Shown here: piece by piece, positions 1 to 8,256 of the stretch
Numbering within the stretch: the first letter of the stretch is position 1
How the letters are laid out: each line of letters begins with the position of its first letter
Assembly (NCBI GenBank): GCA_017512725.1
Contig: JAFWEW010000022.1
Location: 104,575-168,574, forward strand
Origin: Solobacterium sp.
GTDB taxonomy: Bacteria > Bacillota_I > Bacilli_A > Erysipelotrichales > Erysipelotrichaceae
DNA: 64,000 bases
Reading direction: 5' to 3'
The notes under the pieces: model-generated
The model's database searches: none
What the model was told of the DNA's origin: nothing
Seen by the model: only the letters and a program-made list of their open reading frames with translations
Translations under genes and position numbers: made by a program

Positions 1-157
1 ACCTTAATTCAAGTCCGTAACGGGGATATCCGGAGAGGATTAGTCTCACTGGAAAAGTGAATTCCCTGGCGGTCGGACAGGAATCTTCCAGCATCTGATT
101 CCCTCTCTTGGTCTCCCCTTGTACAGGTACTGCTCTTTTCGTCAAAACGCTTTAATA
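1..157 (-). promoter_or_regulatory. T-box leader, 3' end cut by the window edge
   Basis: Read on the minus strand this leader has the stem I landmarks of a tRNA-sensing T-box: a GACGAAAAGAGCAGTACC segment, AGAGAGGGA (at 100-108) and the distal loop GCTGGAAG (85-92). It ends at the window edge in AATTAAGGT, the beginning of the usual T-box box (AAGGTGG...). The regulated gene, normally an aminoacyl-tRNA synthetase or amino-acid transporter, lies left of position 1 on the minus strand. A possible specifier is TTC (59-61, minus strand), which would mean Phe and pheST, but I cannot fold the stem reliably, so the amino acid is a weak guess. Confidence 0.75.
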
Positions 158-163
158 ACTGAA

Positions 164-191
164 ATTATAGCCGTATTTTGTGAAAACGCAA
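164..191 (-). promoter_or_regulatory. Sigma-A promoter for the T-box transcript
   Basis: On the minus strand there is a -35 box TTGCGT (186-191), a 16-bp spacer and a perfect -10 box TATAAT (164-169). It sits just upstream of the T-box leader and directs transcription off the left edge of the window. Confidence 0.7.
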
Positions 192-219
192 TTGAATTCT
201 GCCGGAATCCCGCCCAGAA

Positions 220-1023
220 TCACGCATCCCGATCCGCCGCATTTTCCAGATAGAAATCCCGGAGTGCGTTCAGATCATCTTCCGTAAGATCATATTCATG
301 AAACAGGAAATTCTCATAGTTATCATAACGTTCCTGAATCTCAGCCAGAATCATATGCACCGCTTCAGGAATCACCCCTTCAACCGCCATGACCGCTGTT
401 TCCACATTTTCACTGAACCGGTGCAGGATGCCGGTCGACTTCCTCAGCTTGTCGATAAACGGTTTCCGGTATTCGTTGGAAAGCAGATAATCGTAGATAA
501 TCTGTTTTTCAGTGACACCCAGTGCAAGCAGAACCAGAATCGCCCCGATACCGGTCCGGTCTTTTCCCTGCGTACAGTGGATCAGAAGCGGCACATCCCG
601 GTTCTTCAGTTTTTTGAACATCAGTTTGTAAGCTTCATTGGAATAAACCAGTGAGGCATGAATGCTGGAGACCACGGTAGCAATCATATTTCCATGCTGG
701 TCCTCATCGATCAGCATTTCAAAAAACTCTTTTGGTGAATCATTGAGATCATCCCGGAAGTTTTCAAACGCAGCACATACCGAGATCTGTTCGCAGTCTT
801 CAAAAACCGGATCCGGAAACAATGCACATTTCTTATGGGAACGGAAATCCAGTATTGTCCGCACACCGAGCTGCCGGAACAGAATCAGCTCTTCCGGATT
901 TAAAAGTCCCAGGGCACAGCTGCGGTAGATCAGGCCGTATTTGACCGTTCTTCCGTCAATGGATTCATATCCGCCAAGATCCCGGATATTCGTTTCCGGA
1001 CGGAAACCCTCAAGAACCGGCAT
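220..1023 (-). CDS. Tyrosine-protein phosphatase (IphP/Y_phosphatase3-like)
   Basis: This 267-residue cytosolic protein carries the cysteine phosphatase signature HCTQGKDRTG, with nucleophile C150 and phosphate-binding R156. The N-terminal NIRDLGGY motif and the following TILDFRS segment, with its D, are typical of the bacterial tyrosine/dual-specificity phosphatase family related to IphP and the secreted phosphatases of Listeria and Mycobacterium. No signal peptide is visible. The start is supported by an AAAGGGGG site a few bases upstream. It is the last gene before the T-box region and follows the S51-like gene with a 37-bp gap, so the two may be co-transcribed. The substrate (phosphotyrosine or phosphoinositide) cannot be read from sequence. 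Confidence 0.85.
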   Translation of the reverse strand: MPVLEGFRPETNIRDLGGYESIDGRTVKYGLIYRSCALGLLNPEELILFRQLGVRTILDFRSHKKCALFPDPVFEDCEQISVCAAFENFRDDLNDSPKEFFEMLIDEDQHGNMIATVVSSIHASLVYSNEAYKLMFKKLKNRDVPLLIHCTQGKDRTGIGAILVLLALGVTEKQIIYDYLLSNEYRKPFIDKLRKSTGILHRFSENVETAVMAVEGVIPEAVHMILAEIQERYDNYENFLFHEYDLTEDDLNALRDFYLENAADRDA

Positions 1024-1060
1024 ACAGCATTCCCCCTTTCCATCGATTTCTCAGGAATTC

Positions 1061-1771
1061 CTACAGCAGACTGTAAAGTTCATCCAGATCACTGTCTTCT
1101 GCGATAAAGGCATCGCCCAGCAGTTCCAGAGAACCGTTCTCAATGTAGAGTCCGCTCTTTTCCGAAAGTACGATCAGCGGTCTTGAATCCGTTTCGAGAT
1201 ACCGGATCATCTTTCGGAGTTCTTCTTCTGTCTCACTGTAATGCATGTGGAAGCGGATCAGAGGGATCCGTGCCAGCCCGTCCCGTTCGCTTCGTTCATA
1301 TTCATCTCCCGTTTCAAACTGTGCGGCCAGGATCTGTGAGATCTCCGAGACCGTAATCAGAAGGCCCTGATATGTTTGAAGCGCAAGGACCAGGCCAAGG
1401 TCTTCGATCCGGTCCATTCCTGCCCCCGGATCATCTCCGGCAAGCATCACAAGATCCGCCTGACGGATTTTTTCAGATGCGGATTCTGTGGATTCCTGAT
1501 GAAAGTCCATCCACGTGATCCTGCGGATTCCATAGGAGCGGAGCGGCCGCTCTAGATCATAATGATAATCACTTTCCGAAGCGAACTGATCCTTCCAGGC
1601 ACCGGCATCACTTGCCCAGCCTTCATCATGACCAAGCGGAATGATCAGTGCGCTCATATCCCTGTGAATCACATCGTGCAGATATTCCGCTGCCCAGATC
1701 TGGTCAAAGTTTGTCTTATTCACAATGAGACAGCGCTGTGATACATTCGGATATTCTTTTCCTTCGCGCAT
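1061..1771 (-). CDS. Peptidase S51 / class I GATase-like protein, probably without peptidase activity
   Basis: The 236-residue product resembles the dipeptidase E/cyanophycinase (S51) fold: a central 'ADLVMLAGDDPGAG' turn stands where the family has the FxxGGNQ loop, followed by the region that should hold the nucleophile elbow (GxSAGA). Here that elbow reads LLITVSEIS, so the GxSxG context is lost, although a serine is present. I infer a protein that keeps the fold but has a changed or absent active site. No signal peptide or membrane segment is seen. It lies divergently from the acylphosphatase gene and directly upstream of the tyrosine phosphatase. The family assignment is moderate. Confidence 0.55.
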   Translation of the reverse strand: MREGKEYPNVSQRCLIVNKTNFDQIWAAEYLHDVIHRDMSALIIPLGHDEGWASDAGAWKDQFASESDYHYDLERPLRSYGIRRITWMDFHQESTESASEKIRQADLVMLAGDDPGAGMDRIEDLGLVLALQTYQGLLITVSEISQILAAQFETGDEYERSERDGLARIPLIRFHMHYSETEEELRKMIRYLETDSRPLIVLSEKSGLYIENGSLELLGDAFIAEDSDLDELYSLL

Positions 1772-1852
1772 TCGCTTTTTACTCCTTCTGTTTTTCTAAC
1801 AACAGGAACGTTATACTGTTCTTATTACTATAAGTAACAGGGTGACACGTTT

Positions 1853-2140
1853 ATGAAACGATATCATGTAATAGTTGAAGGCCGCGTTCAGGGAGTCGGC
1901 TTCCGGGGATTCTGCCAGGCCGAAGCACTTGGAGAAAACCTCACAGGATCTGTCAGAAACATGGAAAACGGCATGGTGGAGATCTTCATCCAGGGAGAGC
2001 CGGATGGAATCGACCGTTTTCTTACCGCCATCCAGAACGGAAACCGCTGGATCCGGGTCGATGACATCACCATCAAGGAGATACCGGTCGATCCAAGTGA
2101 GAAGAAATTCAAGACCAGTTATTCGTATGGCTGGTACTGA
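1853..2140 (+). CDS. acyP: Acylphosphatase
   Basis: A 95-residue enzyme of full family length that hydrolyses carboxyl-phosphate bonds such as acetyl phosphate or carbamoyl phosphate. It shows the acylphosphatase signature GRVQGVGFRGF with the phosphate-binding R18, and the second motif GSVRNMENGMVEIFIQG with catalytic N36. It is cytosolic. An AGGGTGA site precedes the ATG. It is a single-gene transcription unit whose last 22 bases overlap the 3' end of the convergent DUF4091 gene, with a rho-independent terminator inside that gene. Confidence 0.95.
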   Translation: MKRYHVIVEGRVQGVGFRGFCQAEALGENLTGSVRNMENGMVEIFIQGEPDGIDRFLTAIQNGNRWIRVDDITIKEIPVDPSEKKFKTSYSYGWY

Positions 2141-3957
2141 GGCTCACACAGCGCAGCCAGTTCTTCCTTCAGTAATGGAACCGGAGTTCCCCGTTCGTTC
2201 AGTGCCGCATTCAGTGCGGCTTTTTGTATGAGTTTTTCCATCCGCACCACTTCCGAGGCAAGAACCGCCCGGTTTTCATCCGAAGCAGCACTCATGGCAC
2301 CATACGCATTGTAGGAACCATAGCACCGTTTCATGGATTCAAATCCGCTCCTCAGAAGTTCTGCCGTTTCTTCATCGGCATTGTTCAGAAGGTACCGGTA
2401 TTTTTTCATGTCGTTGATTCCCTGTTCGATCATGCACAGACGTACCGACCGGGACGGAACCGGATCAGAAGCACCAGCTTCATCCGGATAGATCAGAAAG
2501 GTATCCCCGGCTTCAAAGTGCGGATTGTCTGCTGTAACCAGAGGATCGTTTGGCCAGGCATTGAATGCCCATCGCAGATACCCGTCAAATCCTCTCATTG
2601 CCAGATACTGCAGGGACCATACCGATTCATATGGATCACTGTATCCGAAGGCATTCGGGTAATTGGTGGAACAGTTGTACATTGTGGTTGTCAGTCCCAG
2701 TTCCTTTCGATGGGACAGGAACGCATTGAATGCTTCGTCTGATTCCGGTACGGACGCAACCGAAATCGACAGATAGTCAAACCGGTCATACAGTTCCGTA
2801 TCTCTTGGAACCACATTCAGCGCTGCCGCAAAATGCAGGCGGCTGCCGCAGTCAAGAGAACGGACATAGTCGGTCATGAAGTAGAAATAATCCAGTCCCC
2901 GTTCATCCACAAAGAGATACGTATCATCAAGCCATCCCTTTTCTTCAAGATGAGCAGTAAACGAATACAGGAAGTTTTCCCAGTACCATTTCCACGTTTC
3001 ATCCCCGGGAGTCAGAACGATTCGCTCCGGACTGCCCATATCATTCAAAACGGTAATCGCATTGTCAAACGGCAGGATGGAGAAACAGTCGATCGGACCA
3101 TCGATTCCTTTCCCGCGGCACAGTTCAACCCAGGCATCGAACCAGGAATAATCGAACCAGAGGAACCCGTTCCCGTCGACATTCCATTTCACCAGAGAAG
3201 GCGTATCCCAGCAGGTCTGATGCGCCCACGGTTCTTCTGTAATTGCACAGGTGATATGAGAGCCCCCTGTCCTTTTATAAATATCCAGTTCCTTCGAAAG
3301 AATCTCCAGATGTTCTGCTGAGAACGGTTCTTTTTCACGAAGTGTGTCATACCGGTAATACGAAGAAAACGGATACTGCCAGAGATCGAGTGAAATCGTC
3401 TGATCCGCCAGAGAATACGGCCCGACAACAATTTCTGCATTCAGTTCCTGATGAACTGTTCCGGACACCTGAATCGTGCCGCGGTAACTGCCGGATGACG
3501 TTTCTCCAACCGGGACCGTTATCCATATATATGCGGTCTCACCGGCAGAAAGATCGGTTTCCGTTTCTTCCGTAATAATATCCGGAACATCGATATGCGG
3601 GATCCATTCATCCGTTCCCATTCCAAGTGAAACCGATGTGGATTTCAGAAAGCCAACCGTACAGGGAAGGGTGTCTTCCGCAGTTCTTCCGATAAAGCGG
3701 TCTGCGGATACCGATACATGCGTATCGGTCAGTGCAGTAACCGCAGCTTTGAGATATACCGTTTCCTGTTTCCAGGCGCTGACACAGGCAAAGGCACTGC
3801 CTTCATAGGGATAAACTGCCGCTGCAATACCCCCGGTTTCCCGCATGCCGGTCCAGGTAAAAAATGCTTGAAAATCTTCCCCTTCCGCATGAACCGGTGT
3901 GAGAAGCGCTGCCGCAAAAACCAATGCCATCAGGCCTTTTTTCAATACCTTTCTCAT
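2119..3957 (-). CDS. Secreted DUF4091 (glycoside-hydrolase-like) protein
   Basis: This 612-residue protein starts with a clear signal peptide (KKGLMALVFAAALLTPVHA) and should be exported. An N-terminal beta-sandwich region (about 40-190) precedes a TIM-barrel-like part rich in Trp and Tyr. The C-terminal third contains 'RWAFNAWPNDPL' and 'SRSVRLCMIEQGINDMKKYR', the hallmark of DUF4091, found at the end of putative carbohydrate-active enzymes. A role on host or dietary glycans is likely but the substrate is unknown. Its ATG overlaps the TrmH stop by 4 bases (ATGA type), so it is translationally coupled to the RNA methyltransferase, an odd pairing. The 3' end contains the acyP terminator. Confidence 0.75.
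   Translation of the reverse strand: MRKVLKKGLMALVFAAALLTPVHAEGEDFQAFFTWTGMRETGGIAAAVYPYEGSAFACVSAWKQETVYLKAAVTALTDTHVSVSADRFIGRTAEDTLPCTVGFLKSTSVSLGMGTDEWIPHIDVPDIITEETETDLSAGETAYIWITVPVGETSSGSYRGTIQVSGTVHQELNAEIVVGPYSLADQTISLDLWQYPFSSYYRYDTLREKEPFSAEHLEILSKELDIYKRTGGSHITCAITEEPWAHQTCWDTPSLVKWNVDGNGFLWFDYSWFDAWVELCRGKGIDGPIDCFSILPFDNAITVLNDMGSPERIVLTPGDETWKWYWENFLYSFTAHLEEKGWLDDTYLFVDERGLDYFYFMTDYVRSLDCGSRLHFAAALNVVPRDTELYDRFDYLSISVASVPESDEAFNAFLSHRKELGLTTTMYNCSTNYPNAFGYSDPYESVWSLQYLAMRGFDGYLRWAFNAWPNDPLVTADNPHFEAGDTFLIYPDEAGASDPVPSRSVRLCMIEQGINDMKKYRYLLNNADEETAELLRSGFESMKRCYGSYNAYGAMSAASDENRAVLASEVVRMEKLIQKAALNAALNERGTPVPLLKEELAALCEPQYQPYE
2204..2225 (+). terminator. Rho-independent terminator of acyP
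   Basis: The stem GCCGCA (2204-2209) / TGCGGC (2215-2220) with a short loop is followed by five T. It lies within the last codons of the convergent DUF4091 gene, so the two transcripts overlap at their 3' ends. Confidence 0.75.
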
Positions 3958-4688
3958 TTCGTATCCTCTCGCAGGTGATACATAATAATACCGCCGGCTA
4001 CCGCAACATTCAGGGATTCAAAACCGTTCATCTCAATGCGTACACGAAGATCTGCCTTCTCCTGCAGTTCCTGCCGCACTCCGTTTCCTTCATTTCCAAG
4101 GATCACAGCCGCCTGTCTGGGTTTCTTCATCTCACTTAATGGAATTGCTTTTTCCAGCGTCGTGGCAATCACCGTGATTCCCTGTTTCTTCAGGGATTCA
4201 ACCAGTACGGTAAGATCCTGCCGCAGGATCGGAATTTGAAACAGCGCACCCTGAGTCGAACGGATTACTTTTTCATTATAGAAATCACACGTATTCTCCG
4301 AACAGAATACCGCATCAAAGCCAAAGCTGACCGCAGTGCGTATAAGTGTCCCGAGATTACCGGGATCCTGCACACCGTCGAGAATGAGGATCCGGTTAAA
4401 GTGTTTGGGTGTTACCGAAACCTGTCGGCAGACCGCAACGGAATGCGCACCGGAGGTACTGCCGGATAGTTTCTCCGCAATATGCGATGGTACCTGGATC
4501 CGGGGTTCAAACGAATAATCCTCCGCATGATCGGAAAGAATCACTTCAACAATACCGGCTTTCAGCGCCTCTTCAATCAGATGATCTCCCTCCGCAAGAA
4601 ACAGACCTGTCCGGTCCCGTTCTTTTTTCTGAAGCAGTTTCGTCCAGTTTTTGATTCTCTGATTGGAAGAGGAGTCAATTCTCTCCAT
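3954..4688 (-). CDS. TrmH/SpoU-family RNA 2'-O-methyltransferase
   Basis: A 244-residue SPOUT methyltransferase that uses S-adenosylmethionine to methylate a ribose 2'-OH in rRNA or tRNA. An N-terminal substrate-binding domain (residues 1-95, 'NQRIKNWTKLLQKK...FLAEGDHLI') precedes the knotted SpoU domain with motif 1 'LDGVQDPGNLGTLIRTA', motif 2 'AVILGNEGNGV' and motif 3 'SLNVAVAGGI'. The architecture resembles 23S rRNA methyltransferases of the RlmB/YsgA kind. It is the middle gene of a minus-strand run: another SpoU gene lies 3 bp upstream and DUF4091 overlaps its stop. An AAAGGAG site supports the start. The exact RNA target is not readable. Confidence 0.9.
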   Translation of the reverse strand: MERIDSSSNQRIKNWTKLLQKKERDRTGLFLAEGDHLIEEALKAGIVEVILSDHAEDYSFEPRIQVPSHIAEKLSGSTSGAHSVAVCRQVSVTPKHFNRILILDGVQDPGNLGTLIRTAVSFGFDAVFCSENTCDFYNEKVIRSTQGALFQIPILRQDLTVLVESLKKQGITVIATTLEKAIPLSEMKKPRQAAVILGNEGNGVRQELQEKADLRVRIEMNGFESLNVAVAGGIIMYHLREDTK

Positions 4689-4691
4689 ACG

Positions 4692-5423
4692 TCATTCTCC
4701 TTTTCCGTACTGACGCTGACGCAGTACCTCAAAGCCAAGCACCGCACTGGCACCGGCCGCATTCAGCGCGTTGCGGAAATCATTCGCATACGGAATATAA
4801 ATATTCTGCTCACATTCCTGCAGTACTGCAGAAGACAGTCCGCGCATCTCCCCGCCAATCGCGATCAGCAGCGGTCCTGTAAAATCCGCCTCATAACATG
4901 GAATGGCATCCCTGCGCATTGCGGCAAAGGTCTGGATCGTTCGTTTTCTGCAATGACGGATGATTATAGCAGGTTCCTCACTCATGACGATCGGCAGATA
5001 CTCATACGCTCCGGCACTTGATTTCAGGATCACCGGATCCGCCGACTGCCAGTCCCTCTTCCCGATCACCAGTCCGGTGCACCCGCCGGAATACAGAGCC
5101 CGGATCACATAGCCCAAATTGAACGGATCTTCGATCCCCTCCAGAACAACAATGAACGGATTCTCTGTTTCGTAGAGCACCGATTCTTCATCATACCGCC
5201 GCTCTCCCGCTTCGCAGAGAATACCTCCGTGGGTTCTTCCCTGCGCCATTGCGTCAATGGTTTCCCTTGAAACACGGTTTACCGGCACTTCCGCATCGTC
5301 TGCCCGGGCAATGATGAAAGCAGTCTCCTTGTCATGACGTTTTTCATCGATATAGATTGTCTGAATGTTCCGGTGTCTTCCGAGCAATGCGGCTTTCACC
5401 GAAATACTGCCTTCCAGTATCAT
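4692..5423 (-). CDS. Second TrmH/SpoU-family RNA methyltransferase, divergent motif 3
   Basis: A 243-residue SPOUT protein with motif 1 'EGIEDPFNLGYVIRALYSGG', motif 2 'IAIGGEMRGLS' and motif 3 'FRNALNAAGASAVLGFEVLR'. Motif 3 departs from the usual SLNVSVA, and the family-typical Asn is replaced in part (NALNAA), so the target or activity may differ from the downstream paralogue. The N-terminal region (1-75) resembles a substrate-binding SpoU_sub domain. Its ATG overlaps the stop of the U32 gene by 4 bases and it is separated from the next TrmH gene by only 3 bases, so four genes from 7460 to 3954 probably form one transcript. Confidence 0.85.
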   Translation of the reverse strand: MILEGSISVKAALLGRHRNIQTIYIDEKRHDKETAFIIARADDAEVPVNRVSRETIDAMAQGRTHGGILCEAGERRYDEESVLYETENPFIVVLEGIEDPFNLGYVIRALYSGGCTGLVIGKRDWQSADPVILKSSAGAYEYLPIVMSEEPAIIIRHCRKRTIQTFAAMRRDAIPCYEADFTGPLLIAIGGEMRGLSSAVLQECEQNIYIPYANDFRNALNAAGASAVLGFEVLRQRQYGKGE

Positions 5424-6643
5424 TTCAGATCCTTTCTGAGCAATGCGCCGGAGGCCACTTCAAACGGCACCTTCATGCGTATGATCCGCATCGGGATCCT
5501 GCTCTTTTCGATTTCATTTCCTTCCGAATCACACATCCATTCCAGGGTAAAGGAACGGTTCTCTTTGCCGGGTTCCAGTACCTCAATGCGGTCATTGATA
5601 TCAATCGGATTGCGGGTTTCCAGTTCCAGCACCCCATCCGTACAGGAAATGACGGTACCGAGAAACGCATGATTCACATCCGCATCGGTATGTGCACGGT
5701 AAATAATGGAACTCTCACCGCCGATGCCCGGATAGTTTCCGCTCCAGGTCATGCGGTTTTCCGCCGCTTCGGCTTCTTTTCTGTGATATGCAAGACGGCT
5801 TTCACTCAGCGGTTCTTCACGGTCACACAGCTCATCGATCAGATGACGGTAGGCACTCACAACAGAAGCTACATAGTATTCCGTCTTCATCCTGCCCTCA
5901 ATCTTCAGGGAAGCCACACCTGCCTGAATCAGTTCTTCCAGAACCGGCATAGCCATCATGTCCCGCGAGCCCATCGTAAACAGGGTTTCCTCACTGTTGA
6001 GCAGCCGGTTGTTTTCCAGTACATCATAATGCCAGCGGCACGACTGCGCACAGCCGCCGCGGTTGGCATCCCGCAGGGTCATCCGGTTGGAAAGCGTGCA
6101 CCGGCCGCTGTAGTTAACGCACATGCCGCCATGTATGAACGCCTCCACCGGTCTTGAAACCGCAGAAGTGATCTTCTTCACGTCTTCCATCGTACACTCT
6201 CTTGCCAGCACCACCCGGTCACAGCCGGTCATTTCAATCATCTGCTGTGCCGCTTCGGAATTGGTAATCGAAAGCTGGGTGCTGCAGTGCACTTCCAGCT
6301 TTGGAGCGACCTGTTTGGAAAGAACCATTATGGATGGACTGGCCGCAATAATTGCCCGTACACCCGCCTCTTCCAGAAACTTAAGATACGCCTCGAGGCC
6401 GTCAAAATCTTCCTCATGCGGGATCTCATTCACCGTTACATGAATGGAAGCACCGTGTTCCTCTGCGAAGGCACAGGCTTCCCGGATATCTGCTTCGGTA
6501 AAGTTGGATGCACGGCTGCGCAGGCTGTACTTCCTGCCGCCAAGATAGACCGCATCTGCGCCATAGAGGATTGCGGTTTTGCAGCGAAGCAGATCCCCGG
6601 CCGGTGCCAGCAGCTCCGGCTTACAGTATCGTCTTCTGCTCAT
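5420..6643 (-). CDS. U32-family protein, TrhP-type tRNA hydroxylation factor (large subunit)
   Basis: This protein of about 407 residues belongs to peptidase family U32. The family signature 'EGRMKTEYYVASVVSAYR' and the Cys motifs 'GGMCVNYSGRC' and 'NRGGCAQSCRW' supply the conserved cysteines thought to bind an Fe-S cluster. In Bacillus and E. coli the close relatives (YrrO, TrhP/YegQ) are needed for 5-hydroxyuridine in tRNA wobble positions. The start at 6643 is preferred over the longer frame to 6712 because GGAGG lies six bases upstream of it. It overlaps the upstream U32 gene by 23 bp, so the two are coupled and likely act together. Confidence 0.85.
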   Translation of the reverse strand: MSRRRYCKPELLAPAGDLLRCKTAILYGADAVYLGGRKYSLRSRASNFTEADIREACAFAEEHGASIHVTVNEIPHEEDFDGLEAYLKFLEEAGVRAIIAASPSIMVLSKQVAPKLEVHCSTQLSITNSEAAQQMIEMTGCDRVVLARECTMEDVKKITSAVSRPVEAFIHGGMCVNYSGRCTLSNRMTLRDANRGGCAQSCRWHYDVLENNRLLNSEETLFTMGSRDMMAMPVLEELIQAGVASLKIEGRMKTEYYVASVVSAYRHLIDELCDREEPLSESRLAYHRKEAEAAENRMTWSGNYPGIGGESSIIYRAHTDADVNHAFLGTVISCTDGVLELETRNPIDINDRIEVLEPGKENRSFTLEWMCDSEGNEIEKSRIPMRIIRMKVPFEVASGALLRKDLK

Positions 6644-7460
6644 AGTATCCTCCGCAGCATCCCGCATTATTTTCCCGGTATGCCCTGACGGCAGCAGTTT
6701 CATCATTTCCATGAATAATTGAATTATAGATACGCACCGCTTCGATCAGCGCTTCACTGCTCAGAAACGATCCGCTGACAAATGCCGTTTCCGCTTCCTG
6801 CAGATCCCGGATCACATCAAAGCTTTCAAAAATATAATCACTGAAGATCATCGTACTGACGTCGTTTTCGTAAACCGGCATATCTTCCTGCCGTGTCGTT
6901 TCCCGCAATACAAGATTTCTGTTTCCTTCCGGTTCGAATTCTATGCCGTAGTGATCCCGCCATGCGGACAGCAGCCTTCTTCTTGAAACCGACAGCAGCA
7001 TATGCCCGTGAATGGTGATTTCCGCATGCGGTACGTTATGAATGATTTCAGCGGTCTCTTCCCTGGTCAGCAGCGGAGATACCGAAACCCCTCCGATCCC
7101 CTGATTCAGCCAGAAAGCCGCATCTCTCGAATTTGTGACAAGTGTTTCCGGACAGTAGATACACTTCCTGCGCAGTGCTTCATCCGCAAACCGCAGCAAT
7201 GCCGGATCCGAAAAATAAATTACTTCCGCCCCAGCCCGGTCTGCCAGTAAGACCGCATCTTTAAATTTGTCTCGCTCGCTTTCCGACACCGGACGGTTCA
7301 TCATCACGCCAAACGGGAACGGAACCGCTGTTTCACGGAGATCAAACGCTGTTTCAGCGTTCATTGCCCAGTTTCCAGCAGAAAAAACAGGGAGTCCCCC
7401 GGCTTTGAGTACCCCTTCTGCCTGTCTGATATCGGAAACGCCTGCGCGGATCTGTCTCAT
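6621..7460 (-). CDS. U32-family protein, small paralogue (YrrN-like)
   Basis: A 279-residue U32-like TIM-barrel protein lacking the long C-terminal part of its neighbour. Recognisable features are the barrel pattern 'AEVIYFSDPALLRFADEA', 'AEITIHGHMLLSVSRRRLL' and a C-terminal tail CCGGYYEQKTIL. In Bacillus subtilis the pair yrrN-yrrO is arranged in the same way and supports prephenate-dependent tRNA hydroxylation; the role here is inferred from that. No Shine-Dalgarno sequence precedes the ATG; a -10 box ends 7 bases before it, so the message appears leaderless. Confidence 0.75.
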   Translation of the reverse strand: MRQIRAGVSDIRQAEGVLKAGGLPVFSAGNWAMNAETAFDLRETAVPFPFGVMMNRPVSESERDKFKDAVLLADRAGAEVIYFSDPALLRFADEALRRKCIYCPETLVTNSRDAAFWLNQGIGGVSVSPLLTREETAEIIHNVPHAEITIHGHMLLSVSRRRLLSAWRDHYGIEFEPEGNRNLVLRETTRQEDMPVYENDVSTMIFSDYIFESFDVIRDLQEAETAFVSGSFLSSEALIEAVRIYNSIIHGNDETAAVRAYRENNAGCCGGYYEQKTIL

Positions 7461-7467
7461 GTCTTGA

Positions 7468-7495
7468 ATTGTATCGTATCCCTGCCGGCTTTGAA
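7468..7495 (-). promoter_or_regulatory. Promoter giving a leaderless U32 operon transcript
   Basis: On the minus strand TTCAAA (7490-7495), a 16-bp spacer and TACAAT (7468-7473) form a promoter whose start point, seven bases past the -10 box, falls at or next to the ATG at 7460. No ribosome binding site is present. Confidence 0.5.
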
Positions 7496-7501
7496 AGCGT
7501 C

Positions 7502-7531
7502 TTGACGAACCGGAATTATCCCTGCTACTCT
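7502..7531 (+). promoter_or_regulatory. folT promoter
   Basis: TTGACG (7502-7507), an 18-bp spacer and TACTCT (7526-7531) lie immediately upstream of the THF riboswitch and fit a sigma-A promoter. Confidence 0.5.
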
Positions 7532-7544
7532 GTTCCTGTCAACA

Positions 7545-7620
7545 GAGAACAGTCGCGTTAAGTGCTGAAGCATCGGGACAGCTTCAGACGAAAAGCCATT
7601 GCTTGCGGTGCCTGTTCATT
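7545..7620 (+). promoter_or_regulatory. Tetrahydrofolate (THF) riboswitch
   Basis: The conserved core CGCGTTAAGTG (7554-7564), the GGGA element, ACGAA (7588 onward) and GCGGTG (7605-7610) match the THF riboswitch consensus. P1 forms between GAACAG (7547-7552) and CTGTTC (7612-7617); P3 between CTGAAGC (7565-7571) and GCTTCAG (7581-7587). It precedes folT, the classical target of this riboswitch class, so folate surplus should shut down folate uptake. Confidence 0.9.
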
Positions 7621-7637
7621 CCCCTGAACTGAGGAAG

Positions 7638-7690
7638 AAAATCTCGTTTTCTCTTTCTCACCGAAGGGTGAAAAGAAGGAAGGAGATTTT
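7638..7690 (+). promoter_or_regulatory. Expression platform hairpin of the THF riboswitch
   Basis: AAAATCTC (7638-7645) can pair with GAGATTTT (7683-7690), closing a long stem with an inner CTCACC/GGGTGA hairpin. The 3' arm contains the folT ribosome binding site and ends in a T run, so it could act by hiding the site or by terminating transcription. Confidence 0.6.
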
Positions 7691-7692
7691 TT

Positions 7693-8256
7693 ATGTTTAC
7701 GAAAGAATACTGGCAGTCATCGTTTGCCAAATTAAAAAACATCCGGTACCTTACGATCATTGCGCTTATGATCGCAATGAAAGTCGTTCTGAACAATATT
7801 CGTATTCCGGTCAGCGATAATCTGAATATCATGTTCACATTCATTCCGGTTGCGCTTGAGGCTGCAATTGTCGGTCCCGGTGCGGCAATGGTTTCCGCTG
7901 CGATAACCGATACACTCGGTACGATGCTTTCAAGCTACGGCCCGTATTTCCCCGGCTATCTTCTGAGCAAAGTACTGGCAAGCCTCATCTGCGGCCTGTT
8001 CTTTTACCGCACCCATATCACATTATGGAAAACAGCGCTTTCGAAAGCGCTGATCAATTACGGTGTCAATGTACTGCTGGGGTCCCTGTGGTCTTCCATG
8101 CTTTACGGAAAAGCATTTATTGCGTATGCCTCGGTATCCGCAGTGAAAAACACGATCCTGCTGCCGTTTGAGGTTCTTGTGCTCTATGCACTTCTGAAAA
8201 CACTGGTGCCGGTTCTTAAGCGCCGCCAGCTGATTCCGCCGGAAACCACTATTTAA
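7693..8256 (+). CDS. folT: ECF transporter S component, folate-specific
   Basis: A 187-residue membrane protein with about six hydrophobic helices that would serve as the substrate-binding component of an energy-coupling factor transporter. It pairs with shared EcfA, EcfA' and EcfT subunits, which are not in this window. The sequence 'LTIIALMIAMKVVLNNIRIPV' near the N-terminus is typical of FolT-type S components. The upstream THF riboswitch makes folate the best substrate assignment. A GGAAGGAG site lies in front of the ATG. Its last 8 bases overlap the convergent CapA-like gene. Confidence 0.9.
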   Translation: MFTKEYWQSSFAKLKNIRYLTIIALMIAMKVVLNNIRIPVSDNLNIMFTFIPVALEAAIVGPGAAMVSAAITDTLGTMLSSYGPYFPGYLLSKVLASLICGLFFYRTHITLWKTALSKALINYGVNVLLGSLWSSMLYGKAFIAYASVSAVKNTILLPFEVLVLYALLKTLVPVLKRRQLIPPETTI

